Positions 44,950 through 53,495 are shown, counted from the first letter of the stretch. The stretch: DNA of 64,000 nucleotides from Symbioplanes lichenis (GCF_030709675.1 NZ_JAUZQD010000005.1:62001-126000), one strand, 5' to 3'. The notes: generated from the sequence alone by a model not told the origin. A program made the numbers and translations.

Positions 44950-45740
44950 ATGCCCTTCACTCTCAGCCATCCCGCCGCGATCCTGGTGCTCAGCCGCCGC
45001 CCGTTCGTGCGTCGGCCCTGGTCGCCGGGGCGCTGGCTCCGGACCTGCCCTATCTGCTGCCGCAGGCCACGTCGGCCGACTGGGGACCGTACAGCGACTT
45101 CAACCTGACCTACACCCACCAGCTCGGCACCGGGCTGGTGGCCGGGACCGTCATCACGCTGCTCCTGCTCGTGCTGTTCCATCAGGTGCTCAAGCGACCC
45201 CTCCTCGCCTTGCTGCCGGAGTCGGCAGCGGGGCGCTTGTCCGAGGTCGCGGACGACTTCCGCTGGTCCCCGGCCGCGCAGACGGCGTGGGTCGTCGTCT
45301 CCGCGGTAATAGGAGTGCTGACCCACCTGTTGTGGGACGCGCTCGTCCACGAGAACGGCTCCGTCACATGGTCGCCTCTGCCGGATTCGCCGGCGGTCAC
45401 CGAGGCACTCTGGTGGGGCAGCACCCTCGCCGGAGCGCTGGTCATCGCCGCCTGGCTGGGAAACTGGCTCCGCCGCACTCCCCGTCGTCCCGTCCCGTCA
45501 CGCACCACGCTCGGGACAGCCGGGCGCTTGTGGGCATCGACCCTGGTGGTGCTCGCGGGCCTGGCCGGCGTGGCCCTGAAGATGGTGTGGCGCGATATCG
45601 GCATCTCCGAGGCTGTTCACTCGGCGGCCGCGATGCGTCAGGTGGTGACGGGTGGCATGTCGGGCGTCGCGGTGGGCCTGCTGATCTATGCCGTGCTGTG
45701 GAACCTCAGCGGTCGAGCCCGTGACTCAGGGCGGGAGTGA
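44950..45740 (+). pseudogene. DUF4184-type membrane protein, frameshifted near its start
   Basis: The frame from ATG 44950 reads MPFTLSHPAAILVLSRRPFV, the expected DUF4184 N-terminus. The continuation ASALVAGALAPDLPYLLPQA is found only in another frame from 45009. Loss of one G at about 45009 (GTG GCG to GTGCG) explains the break. From 45009 to the stop the frame is intact, with four or five hydrophobic segments. It is either a genuine frameshift mutation or a sequencing error; a start inside, at GTG 45138, would give a shortened protein. Confidence 0.75.
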
Positions 45741-45801
45741 CCACCGACCCGGGCGGCGGCCGCGTGATCGGGCCGGGACGGCACACGCGCGGCGGCCGCC
45801 A

Positions 45802-45907
45802 GTCGAGCCCCGGGCGTTGCGGTGACGTGCCGCCCGTACCTGGGGAATTCGCTCTTCGGGGTGACCCCCGCAGCGACCGCGCGTCCGCCGGCCGCAAGCC
45901 CGCCCTC
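45802..45907. repeat. 105-bp direct repeat, copy 1
   Basis: Shares the run GTCGAGCCC(C)GGGCGTTGC through CCGGCCGCAAGCCCGCCCTC with 46208-46312, at roughly 93% identity by eye. The two copies lie 406 bases apart and bracket the IS30 remnant. Confidence 0.85.
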
Positions 45908-46207
45908 GGTGAGGGTTTCCCAGCCGAGGGTCATCCGTGCCCGGCCGGTCACTGATCATGCCTATGGGGCTGGAGAAGCGTTGCGAGCGTCGTCCCGGTT
46001 CGCGGTGCGGGCGTCGCACGGCCCAGCCGCTGCGCAGAGCGGCGGCCAGATCCCGGCGCAGGCTGACGCGGCCTGGACGTCGAGGCCTGGTAGATCGTCT
46101 CGCGCGCCACGTGCCACTGGCTTCGGGTGCTGGCCGGCCGCGAGTGACGACCGATCTCGCGGCTGAGCGTGCATCGCGGCCGCCGGCAACTCGAAATAAT
46201 GCCGCCG

Positions 46208-46312
46208 GTCGAGCCCGGGCGTTGCGGTGACGTGCCGCGCGTACCTGGGAAATCGCGCTCTTCGGGGTGACCCTGTAGCGACCGCGCGTCCGCCGGCCGC
46301 AAGCCCGCCCTC
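46208..46312. repeat. 105-bp direct repeat, copy 2
   Basis: Second copy of the repeat at 45802-45907, same orientation, with a handful of substitutions and single-base indels. Confidence 0.85.
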
Positions 46313-46371
46313 CCAGGGGGAAGCCACCCTGGATCAGTGTGGCGGAAAAGGCGTGCGCCGGGGGAGAGGCC

Positions 46372-46397
46372 TGTGGACAGAGCGCCGTTGTGGATAA
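46372..46397 (-). promoter_or_regulatory. Pair of DnaA-box-like sites
   Basis: On the minus strand: TTATCCACA (46397-46389) and CTGTCCACA (46380-46372), starts 17 bases apart. It lies seven bases from the stop of the CGNR gene. An almost identical pair is at 60901-60926. Confidence 0.55.
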
Positions 46398-46403
46398 CCC
46401 GGG

Positions 46404-46940
46404 TCAGGCCGGGGTGAGGGTGGCAGCGCGCTTGCGGGCTCGGTGGGCGGCCACGTGCGAGCGCGTCGCGCAGCGTTCGGAGCAGAAGCGGCGGCAGTTG
46501 TTGGAGGAGGTGTCGAGGTAGACGTTGCCGCAGCGGTCGTCGGCGCAGATGCCGAAGCGGGCGCTGCCGTATTCGCAGAGCCAGACGGAGAGGCCCCAGA
46601 CCGCGCCGGCGAGGTATTCGGCGCTGACGGAGGCGCCTCGGCCGGTGACGTGCATGTGCCAGTCGGAGGTGTCATGGCCGGAGATGCGGGGCTGGACGGG
46701 GTAGGCCGCCAGGAGCAGGTTGAGCTCGGCCACCGCGTCGTGGTCGCGGCCGCCGGTGCCGTGTTCGAAGACGTCGCGCAGGCGGCGCTGGGCGCGGCGC
46801 AGGACGGTGAGATCCTTCTCGGTGACCTCGGCGGCCATCCAGCCGAGCTCGTCGCCGAAGAGGCCCTTCGCCTGCTCGAGGTCCGTGAGGCCGGCGTTGA
46901 CCAGCTCGACGGCGGTGCGCGCGTACGCATCGAAGTTCAC
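46404..46940 (-). CDS. CGNR zinc-finger (ABATE-type) putative regulator
   Basis: GTG at 46940 gives 178 residues starting MNFDAYARTAVELVNA, as in the ABATE-domain family. The C-terminal CGNR-type zinc finger is complete: CADDRCGNVYLDTSSNNCRR then FCSERCATRSHVAAHRAR. These are probably stress-responsive transcription factors in actinobacteria. A longer frame upstream exists but lacks the family start. Confidence 0.92.
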   Translation of the reverse strand: MNFDAYARTAVELVNAGLTDLEQAKGLFGDELGWMAAEVTEKDLTVLRRAQRRLRDVFEHGTGGRDHDAVAELNLLLAAYPVQPRISGHDTSDWHMHVTGRGASVSAEYLAGAVWGLSVWLCEYGSARFGICADDRCGNVYLDTSSNNCRRFCSERCATRSHVAAHRARKRAATLTPA

Positions 46941-47032
46941 CCGACAACCGTAGCCTCCCGCCGACCCCCTGCACACGCCTGCGCGGCGGCGGTTGACGCG
47001 ACCCTCTCCGGTTCGGGCGATACGCTCGCCTC

Positions 47033-47953
47033 ATGCTCCGATCCGTCTTTCTCGCCGCCGCCGGGTCGTCCCGCCTGGAGCGGCTGGTGTCCTCCGTCCC
47101 GGTCAGCAAAGGGGTTGTCCGGCGCTTCGTCGCAGGGGCGGGGGCCGACGACGCGTTGCGGGCCGGGCGGGCGCTCGCCGATGACGGGCTGGCGGTCAGT
47201 TTCGACCATCTCGGCGAGGACACGCTGACCGCGGAGCAGGCGACCGCGACGCGCGAGCAATATGTGCTGCTGCTCGAGCGGCTCAAGACCGCCGGGCTCA
47301 CGCCGGCGGCCGAGGTGAGCCTGAAGCTCTCGGCGGTGGGGCAGAAGATCGACGAGCGGATGGCGTACGACCACGCGCGCGCGATCTGCGCGGCGGCGGC
47401 CGAGGCGGGCACGACCGTGACGCTCGACGCCGAGGATCACACGCTGACCGACTCGACGCTGGAGATCCTGGCCGATCTGCGCAAGGACTTCCCGGCCACG
47501 GGCGCCGTCCTCCAGGCCTATCTGCGGCGCACCGAGGGCGACTGCCGCGAGCTGGCGACGGCCGGGTCGCGGGTGCGGCTGTGCAAGGGCGCCTACGCGG
47601 AGCCGGAGTCGGTGGCCTACCAGTCGACGCTCGACGTGGACAAGGCGTACGTGCGCTGTCTCAACATCCTCATGTCGGGCGACGGCTATCCCATGGTCGC
47701 GACGCACGACCCGCGGCTGATCGCGATCGCCGAGGACCGGGCGCGGTGGTTCGACCGGCAGGCCGACGAGTTCGAGTTCCAGATGCTCTTCGGGGTGCGG
47801 CCGGAGGAGCAGACGCGGCTGGCCGGGGCGGGGCACACCGTCCGGGTGTACGTGCCCTACGGCGAGCAGTGGTACGGCTATCTCATGCGCCGCCTGGCCG
47901 AGCGCCCGGCGAACGTCGCGTTCTTCGGCAAAGCGCTCACCTCTCGCAAGTAG
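47033..47953 (+). CDS. Proline dehydrogenase
   Basis: Flavoenzyme oxidising proline to pyrroline-5-carboxylate. The 306-residue product has the ProDH barrel: VSLKLSAVGQKID, LDAEDHTLTDSTLEIL, AVLQAYLRRTEGD, RLCKGAYAEPE, MVATHDPRLI and the C-terminal YVPYGEQWYGYLMRRLAERP that binds the substrate carboxylate. It is the monofunctional type; the partner P5C dehydrogenase is not adjacent. ATG at 47033; no strong ribosome site. Confidence 0.96.
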   Translation: MLRSVFLAAAGSSRLERLVSSVPVSKGVVRRFVAGAGADDALRAGRALADDGLAVSFDHLGEDTLTAEQATATREQYVLLLERLKTAGLTPAAEVSLKLSAVGQKIDERMAYDHARAICAAAAEAGTTVTLDAEDHTLTDSTLEILADLRKDFPATGAVLQAYLRRTEGDCRELATAGSRVRLCKGAYAEPESVAYQSTLDVDKAYVRCLNILMSGDGYPMVATHDPRLIAIAEDRARWFDRQADEFEFQMLFGVRPEEQTRLAGAGHTVRVYVPYGEQWYGYLMRRLAERPANVAFFGKALTSRK

Positions 47954-48122
47954 CCCCCCGAACGGGCGACAAACGGCGATTCCGGGCGTGTCGGCTTGAC
48001 TTTTACCCTCCGATTTCACGGAACGTAGCGCCCTGATCACGTGTCCCTCGCTACCGTTCTGGTGACACGCGCGCCCGCCACCTCAGCCCGGCGGGCGCCT
48101 GCGAAAGGATCGGTGCGGACAG

Positions 48123-48341
48123 ATGACAGGTCCAGCCCAGACGCAGACCGAGGAGCGCCTCGCCGAGGTGCGGTTCCTCACGGTCGCCGAGGTCGCGTCG
48201 CTCATGCGGGTCTCCAAGATGACCGTCTACCGGCTCGTGCACGGCGGGGAGCTCAGCGCGGTCCGCGTGGGCCGGTCGTTCCGGGTGCCCGAGCACGCCG
48301 TGCACACGTACCTGCGGGGAGCCTTCTCACAGACCGCCTAG
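48123..48341 (+). CDS. BldC/excisionase-type helix-turn-helix protein
   Basis: 72 residues with a MerR-like winged HTH: FLTVAEVASLMRVSKMTVYR followed by LVHGGELSAVRVGRSFRVPE. This is the fold shared by phage excisionases and BldC. It lies just before the bS22 gene, an arrangement conserved in actinobacteria, so it is probably a chromosomal regulator rather than a phage gene. The target is unknown. Confidence 0.88.
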   Translation: MTGPAQTQTEERLAEVRFLTVAEVASLMRVSKMTVYRLVHGGELSAVRVGRSFRVPEHAVHTYLRGAFSQTA

Positions 48342-48512
48342 GGGGTCGTGTTGGTCCCTGCGCGGCGCGGCGGCTACGCTGGACCGGTTCGCCCTGTGAT
48401 ACCTGTGTGCGGCTCGGTGCCGCCGCGGTCGACGGGCAACCGCTGTCAGTCCGGTCGGCGCGTGCTGCTGTGCGTCGTGGCCGGCCCCACATGGTTTCGA
48501 GAGGCATGACGT

Positions 48513-48614
48513 ATGGGCTCCGTGGTCAAGAAGCGCCGCAAGCGTATGGCGAAGAAGAAGCACCGTAAGCTGCTGCGCAAGACCCGCGTCCAGCGTCGCC
48601 GTCTCGGCAAGTGA
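48513..48614 (+). CDS. Small ribosomal subunit protein bS22 (AURKAIP1/COX24-type)
   Basis: 33 residues, very basic: [20 protein letters not shown], then [12 protein letters not shown]. This is the short AURKAIP1/COX24 domain protein identified as bS22 in actinobacterial ribosomes. GAGAGG lies eight bases before the ATG, and a hairpin follows the stop. Confidence 0.93.
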   Translation: MGSVVKKRRKRMAKKKHRKLLRKTRVQRRRLGK

Positions 48615-48619
48615 CGCCC

Positions 48620-48640
48620 GGCCGGGCGCTCTGCCCGGCC
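48620..48640 (+). terminator. Hairpin after the bS22 gene
   Basis: GGCCGGGC (48620-48627) and GCCCGGCC (48633-48640) pair perfectly around a 5-base loop, six bases after the stop. Confidence 0.65.
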
Positions 48641-48686
48641 CGCGTGCTTGCCGTTCCCGACTCCGCCGCACGTGAGGGGCGCGCCC

Positions 48687-49754
48687 GTGGTGTCCTCTGA
48701 AGCCGCGGCCCCGCCGCGCATCGTCGTGGTCACCGGGGTCAGTCGCTATCTCGGCGCCCGCGTGGCGTCCCGGCTGGCGGCCGACCCCCGGGTCGAGCGT
48801 GTCATCGGCCTGGATCCGCACGACGCTCCACCGGCCCTCGCGGGTCTGCTGGAGGATGTCGAGCTGATCCAGGCCGACGCGCGTGCCGCCTCCGGCGTGG
48901 TCGCCGATCTCGGCGCCGAGGCCGTGGTGCACATGGCCGTCACCGGTGCCCCCGACCCGCACCACGGCGGCCGGGCGGCGATGAAAGAGCAGAACGTCAT
49001 CGGCACGATGCAGCTGCTCGCCGCCGCGCAGGGCGCTCCCGCCCTGCGCAAGCTCGTCGTGCGCTCGTCCACGGCGGCCTACGGCGCTTCCTTCCGCGAC
49101 CCCGCGGTCTTCACCGAGGAGACCGAGCCGCGCGCGGTGCCCCGGGGCTCGTTCGCGCGCGACATCCTCGACATCGAGGGCTACGTCCGGGGCTTCCGCC
49201 GGCGCCGGCCCGAGGTCGCGGCCACCGTGCTGCGCTTCGCGCCGATGATCAGCGAGACCGCCGAGACGACGCTCACCCGCTACTTCGCCCAGCCGGTGGT
49301 GCCGACGGTCTTCGGCCGCGACGCCCGGCTGCAGTTCGTGCACGTCGACGACGCGCTCGAGGTGCTGCACCGCTCGGTGATCGAGGACCACCCCGGCACG
49401 TTCAACGTCGCCGGCGCGGGCGTCCTCGCGCTCTCTCAGGCCGTGCGCCGGGCCGGGCGCATCTCCGTCGCCGTGCCCGAGGGCACGCTCTCCTCGCTGA
49501 GCGGCGTCGCCCGCGCCGTGGGCATCGGGCAGATCGGGCTGGACCAGATCGACCTGTTCGTGCACGGCCGGGTGGTCGACACGAGCCGGCTGGTCAAGGA
49601 GTTCGGCTTCACCCCGCGCACGACCGCGGCCGCCTTCGACGAGTTCATCGCCGGGCACCGGAACGGCTCGTCGCTGACCGCCGACCGGCTCACCGCGGCG
49701 GAAAATGCCATCCTCGACGGCATCCGCCGGGTCCGGGCCTCGGTGGCGCCGTGA
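48687..49754 (+). CDS. NAD-dependent epimerase/dehydratase
   Basis: About 355 residues. Rossmann start VVVTGVSRYLGARVASRL, a VVRSSTAAYGAS segment where the active-site Tyr is expected, and FVHVDDALEVLHRSV towards the end, as in extended SDRs. The start is uncertain: GTG 48687 or 48690 has AGGGG upstream; an in-frame GTG at 48648 would add 13 residues. This gene lies beside the acyltransferase upstream of rsbN in Streptomyces as well, suggesting a conserved envelope-related role. Substrate unknown. Confidence 0.88.
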   Translation: MVSSEAAAPPRIVVVTGVSRYLGARVASRLAADPRVERVIGLDPHDAPPALAGLLEDVELIQADARAASGVVADLGAEAVVHMAVTGAPDPHHGGRAAMKEQNVIGTMQLLAAAQGAPALRKLVVRSSTAAYGASFRDPAVFTEETEPRAVPRGSFARDILDIEGYVRGFRRRRPEVAATVLRFAPMISETAETTLTRYFAQPVVPTVFGRDARLQFVHVDDALEVLHRSVIEDHPGTFNVAGAGVLALSQAVRRAGRISVAVPEGTLSSLSGVARAVGIGQIGLDQIDLFVHGRVVDTSRLVKEFGFTPRTTAAAFDEFIAGHRNGSSLTADRLTAAENAILDGIRRVRASVAP

Positions 49755-50716
49755 CCCAGGACGACTTCCACACCGCGCTGCCCGGTCACGCCGACTTCGT
49801 GCTGCCGCAGCCGGCCGCGCCGAAGCAGTTGAACGGCAGGCGGCCCATTCCTCTGCCCGAGGAGCCGGATCCGGTGGACATCTGGGATCAGCGGGTGGCG
49901 CGCGGGCTGGCCTTCCTGCGGCGGCGGCTCGCCGGGGCGTACCAGGTCGACGAGTTCGGCTTCGACCCCGAGCTCAGCGACACCGTCTTCCACCCCATGC
50001 TGCGCGTGCTCTACCGCGACTGGTTCCGCACCGAGGTGTACGGCATCGAGCACGTCCCCGACAACGGCGGCGGCCTGATCGTGGGCAACCACTCGGGCAC
50101 CCTGGCCCTCGACGCGCTGATGCTGTCGACCGCCCTTCGCGACACCCATCCGGCCGAGCGCTGGCTCCGGCTGCTCGGCGCCGACCTGGTCTTCCGGGTG
50201 CCGGTGCTGTCCGAGCTGGCCCGCAAGGCCGGCGCGACAGTGGCCTGCAACCCCGACGCCGAGCGTCTGATGAGCGAGGGCGAGCTGGTCGGCGTCTTCC
50301 CCGAGGGCTTCAAGGGCATCGGCAAACGCTATGCCGACCGCTACAAACTGCAGCGTTTCGGTCGCGGTGGGTTCGTGTCGGCCGCACTGCGCACGGGTAC
50401 GCCCATCGTGCCCGTCGCCATCGTCGGGGCCGAGGAGATCTATCCCATCCTGGCCGACCTCAAGCCGCTCGCCCGGTTGCTGGGCATCCCCTACTTCCCG
50501 GTCACGCCCACGTTCCCGTGGCTGGGGCCGCTGGGGCTCGTGCCGTTGCCGAGCAAGTGGCTGATCGAGTTCTGCGAGCCGATCCCGACCGCGCACCTGA
50601 CCGAATACGCCGACGATCCGATGGTCGTCTACAACCTCGCCGACCAGGTGCGCGAGACGATCCAAGCGACGCTCTACACGCTGCTGGAGAAGCGGCCGGA
50701 CCCGTTCGGACGCTGA
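49751..50716 (+). CDS. PlsC-type lysophospholipid acyltransferase
   Basis: GTG overlaps the epimerase stop by four bases. 321 residues. The acyltransferase block has NHSGTLALDALML (motif I), FRVPVLSELARKAGA, VFPEGFKGIGKRYADRYKLQ (motif III, FPEG) and TPIVPVAIVG (motif IV). In motif I the histidine and aspartate are seven positions apart rather than the canonical HX4D spacing, as in a diverged actinobacterial subgroup. Probably acylates a lysophospholipid or related lipid. Confidence 0.88.
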   Translation: MTQDDFHTALPGHADFVLPQPAAPKQLNGRRPIPLPEEPDPVDIWDQRVARGLAFLRRRLAGAYQVDEFGFDPELSDTVFHPMLRVLYRDWFRTEVYGIEHVPDNGGGLIVGNHSGTLALDALMLSTALRDTHPAERWLRLLGADLVFRVPVLSELARKAGATVACNPDAERLMSEGELVGVFPEGFKGIGKRYADRYKLQRFGRGGFVSAALRTGTPIVPVAIVGAEEIYPILADLKPLARLLGIPYFPVTPTFPWLGPLGLVPLPSKWLIEFCEPIPTAHLTEYADDPMVVYNLADQVRETIQATLYTLLEKRPDPFGR

Positions 50717-50793
50717 GCCCGGCGCGTTTTCCGGCGCGGACGGGGGCGTTTTCGGCGTTGCGTCCGGGGCGGTTTCTGGTCACCATGGACAGT

Positions 50794-50830
50794 GAGGGGC
50801 GGCCCCGGTTTCACACCGGCACCGCCCCTC
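50794..50830. terminator. Hairpin between convergent acyltransferase and rsbN genes
   Basis: GAGGGGCGG (50794-50802) pairs perfectly with CCGCCCCTC (50822-50830), with an inner CCGG/CCGG pair. It lies in the 133-base convergent gap and could serve both genes. Confidence 0.65.
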
Positions 50831-50849
50831 GCCATGTCCTGCCTGTGCG

Positions 50850-52085
50850 CTACTTGTTCCCGAAGAGGTTGCCGAGCAGCCCGCCCAGCAGGCCCTTCTC
50901 CGCGTCGGTCGGCGGGTTCGCCGGGTCGACGGAGATGACCGGCTCGGGGCTGTCCTCGTCGGCGGGGTCCGTCGGCGACGTCGTGCTCATGTCGCTGATG
51001 TCGTCCGCGCCGGCGTCACCCTGGTCGTCCTCGTCGCCGGACGGGCCGGCCGTCTTGCTCGACGAGCCGGGCTGCGGCGACGACTTGCCCGGGCGGGGCT
51101 CCTCGTCGGTCCCGTCCTTCGTCGTCTTCGTGTCCTTCTCGGACGTGGCGGACTTCTGGTCGTCCTGGTCCCGCCGGCCCTGGTGCTTCTCGGTGCCCCC
51201 GGAGGACTTGGTGCTGCCCCGGGTCTCGCACTGGCCCAGCTTCGGCCCGAGCGCGTCGCTGCCGGAGACGGCGGGCACCGGGGAGCAGCCGAGCCGCTCG
51301 CGCAGGGTCTTCGAGCGCTTCTCGACGGCGTCGAGCAGCGACAGCGACTTCTGCGCCCGCTCCTGGTTGACCGGTCCGAGCCGGTCCACGGCCGGCGTGA
51401 GCAGCCGGCGCTGGCTGTCCACGAACGAGTCGACCGACGCCAGGCCGGTCGTCTCCTTCCGCGTGACGGCCCCGGACGTGAGGAGCTTGACACCCTGCTT
51501 GGTGTCGGCGTCCATGTCGTCCAGGGCGTCGCGGAACTTCACGTCGTCCCCCCGCATCGCGGCCGCCTCGGCGAGCCGGTTGCGGGCGAACGTCAGCGAC
51601 AGCTGCCCGCGGGTGATGTCCGAGCCGGCCATGGCCAGCTGGGCTCGTTCGGTGGAACGCTTGACGCCGTAGAGGGCGTCGCCCGGTGCGGCACTCTCGC
51701 TCGCGGCGGAGATTCCCGAGACGGCCATCGCACTGGCGGCGACGCCGATGACGATCACCCCGCGGGCCCGGATGCGGCGCCCGGTCCGGCCGAACAGCTT
51801 CCGGACGGGGGCGGCGGCCTCGGACTCCTCGTCCGCGGCAGGGGCCGTGGCCCCGATCCCGTCCCGCTCGGCCGCGGCGACCAGCATGGCACGCAGGCCC
51901 GTCCGGAACTCCGGGTCCACCTGGGCCCCGGGGCGCGCCGCGGAGAGGCTGTGCGCGATGGCGACCAGCTCGGCGAGCTGGTCGTCGGCCTGGCCGCGGG
52001 CGTGCTGGCCGCGGCCGGCATCGGTGGTGTCGAGAAGCTCCGCGAAGCGCTCGGCGCTCCGGCGATCGAAGAAGTCGAGTCTCAC
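50850..52085 (-). CDS. rsbN: RsbN-like membrane anti-sigma factor (DUF5667 protein)
   Basis: GTG at 52085 with GGGAGG upstream; 411 residues. A short cytoplasmic N-terminal region (MRLDFFDRRSAERFAELLD), one membrane helix at about 112-132 (VIVIGVAASAMAVSGISAAS), then the extracytoplasmic DUF5667 domain (ESAAPGDALYGVKRSTERAQ). The last 130 residues are a charged, Pro/Ser/Asp-rich tail. It follows the BldN-like sigma gene, the order found in Streptomyces where RsbN inhibits BldN. The identification is by domain and synteny. Confidence 0.85.
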   Translation of the reverse strand: MRLDFFDRRSAERFAELLDTTDAGRGQHARGQADDQLAELVAIAHSLSAARPGAQVDPEFRTGLRAMLVAAAERDGIGATAPAADEESEAAAPVRKLFGRTGRRIRARGVIVIGVAASAMAVSGISAASESAAPGDALYGVKRSTERAQLAMAGSDITRGQLSLTFARNRLAEAAAMRGDDVKFRDALDDMDADTKQGVKLLTSGAVTRKETTGLASVDSFVDSQRRLLTPAVDRLGPVNQERAQKSLSLLDAVEKRSKTLRERLGCSPVPAVSGSDALGPKLGQCETRGSTKSSGGTEKHQGRRDQDDQKSATSEKDTKTTKDGTDEEPRPGKSSPQPGSSSKTAGPSGDEDDQGDAGADDISDMSTTSPTDPADEDSPEPVISVDPANPPTDAEKGLLGGLLGNLFGNK

Positions 52086-52234
52086 CGTGGGCACCTCCCT
52101 TCGCTCGTGACTGAAACGCCGGCGAAGCTGCCGGCGGGCGCGACGGATCCGGCGGACCGTTGGTCCACCTCGGGTCGCACCCGGACAAACGCACGAGCCG
52201 GGGGCGCGGTTACGGGTGCGAGCTGCGCTCGCGC

Positions 52235-52295
52235 GCCGGGAAAGATCGACGTTCGCGGGCGGGGGTCCGGCGTCCGCGGGCCGGGAAAGATCGAC
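52235..52295. repeat. 16-bp direct repeats between bldN and rsbN
   Basis: GCCGGGAAAGATCGAC occurs at 52235-52250 and again, identically, at 52280-52295, 45 bases apart. Both lie in the 226 bases between the sigma-factor stop and the anti-sigma start. Confidence 0.85.
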
Positions 52296-52311
52296 AACGA
52301 ATAACCCGTGG

Positions 52312-53226
52312 TCACCACTGGAACCCTTCGGGCAGGAGCCGGGCCAGGGCCCGCACCGCCCGGTACTGCAGGGCCTTGATGGCGCCCTCGTTCTTGCCCA
52401 TGGTCTGCGCGGTCTCGGCCACCGAGAAGCCCTGCAGGAAGCGCAGCACGATGCACTCCTGCTGCTCGGGATTGAGCTGCTTGACCGCGGTGAGCAGGGC
52501 CACGTTGGTGATGTGGTCGACGACGGCCGCCTCGGGGCTGCCCTCGGGGCCACGGTCCTCGCGGTCGGCGTCCAGGACGTCACCGGTGGTGACCTCGAGC
52601 CGGTAGCGGCCCGACTTGAAGTGGTCGGCGACCAGGTTGCGGGCGATCGTGACGAGCCAGGCGCCCAGGTCCCGGCCCTGCCACGTGAAGCTGCCGATGC
52701 GCTTGAGGGCGCGCAGGAACGTGTCGGAGGTCAGGTCCTCGGCGAGCTGGCGGTTGCCCACGCGGAAGTAGACGAAGCGGAAGACCGTGTCGACGTACCG
52801 GTCGTAGATGAGCCCGAACGCGGCCGAGTCGCCGGCCTGCGCGCGTTCGACCAGCGCCCAGACCTCGGCGGCGGCGTCGGTGGGGTCGGGGCGGGCCGGG
52901 TACTTCGGCGGCTCGGGCGAGCCGGTGCTCTGCGACGGGACGACGACGGTCGGGTCGCTGCCGGTCTCCCGTCGGTCGGGGCCGGGCTGCTGCGGGGGCT
53001 GCGGGCGTCCCGGGGCGATCCGGCTGCCGGTCTTCGAGTTGCCGGTCGACGGCAGGTGCCGGCTGGGCGACTCGTTGGGGTGCGGCCGGTTGCGCGTCCG
53101 CTTCGGGCCGTCGCCGCGGATGGCGTTGGCGACGCCCGCGCGGAGAGTTCTCAACCCCTCCGGGAGCGACGGTTGGACCGCGAACGCGTCGCGGCTGTAC
53201 GGATCGCCGGCGTACACATGACTCAC
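52312..53226 (-). CDS. bldN: BldN-type ECF sigma factor
   Basis: GTG at 53226 with AAGGAGG four bases upstream; 304 residues. An N-terminal extension of about 115 residues precedes the sigma core. Region 2 is FGLIYDRYVDTVFRFVYFRV, and region 4 includes LNPEQQECIVLRFLQGFSVA followed by ETAQTMGKNEGAIKALQYRA. In Streptomyces BldN carries such an N-terminal extension that is removed proteolytically; the same may apply here. Neighbours (rsbN behind; glutaredoxin, HAD, rex, hemA ahead) match the bldN locus. It probably controls aerial or spore-stage genes. Confidence 0.88.
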   Translation of the reverse strand: MSHVYAGDPYSRDAFAVQPSLPEGLRTLRAGVANAIRGDGPKRTRNRPHPNESPSRHLPSTGNSKTGSRIAPGRPQPPQQPGPDRRETGSDPTVVVPSQSTGSPEPPKYPARPDPTDAAAEVWALVERAQAGDSAAFGLIYDRYVDTVFRFVYFRVGNRQLAEDLTSDTFLRALKRIGSFTWQGRDLGAWLVTIARNLVADHFKSGRYRLEVTTGDVLDADREDRGPEGSPEAAVVDHITNVALLTAVKQLNPEQQECIVLRFLQGFSVAETAQTMGKNEGAIKALQYRAVRALARLLPEGFQW

Positions 53227-53385
53227 TGCGCCTCCTTGACCCGGCGGGCCGTCGATGAGGGGGTGACCGAGAAGCGCCCACAACAAAACGGGGTGAAGCG
53301 GTCCTCACGGAGGGACCTGCCTCACCCACGGATGTGGACTCCGTTACACAGACGCGAAGTATTGCGGCATCTGAGCACGAGGAGT

Positions 53386-53400
53386 CGCACAATGTGTGCG
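53386..53400. promoter_or_regulatory. Inverted-repeat operator candidate, copy 1
   Basis: CGCACA-ATG-TGTGCG, perfect 6-bp arms, 160 bases upstream of the bldN start. Confidence 0.6.
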
Positions 53401-53480
53401 TCACGGAAAAAGTGTACGAAGGGGCACAGAAGCGGCACTGAACGTATCTGTCACGATGCCTGACCGTGCGCGATCGGGTG

Positions 53481-53495
53481 CGCACAGGCTGTGCG
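53481..53495. promoter_or_regulatory. Inverted-repeat operator candidate, copy 2
   Basis: CGCACA-GGC-TGTGCG, same arms and spacing as copy 1, exactly 95 bases further from bldN and 198 bases before the glutaredoxin-like gene. Confidence 0.6.

Larger units (their letters stand above)
45741..46330 (-). mobile_element. Degenerate IS30-family transposase remnants
   Basis: On the minus strand, fragments appear in transposase order. First come SREIGRHSRPAS (the HTH region) and WHVARETIYQA (the conserved HETIYQA motif of IS30 catalytic domains), below 46330. Then TGRARMTLGWET, the C-terminal motif, lies near 45950. Frames are broken and the DDE catalytic core is missing. A 105-bp direct repeat brackets the remnants. 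No terminal inverted repeats are certain. The 663 bases contain no intact gene. Confidence 0.6.

Noticed and set aside
45686..46330. Several short open frames in the IS30 debris as novel genes
   Set aside because: They are frame fragments of transposase motifs and of the 105-bp repeat, with no ribosome sites.
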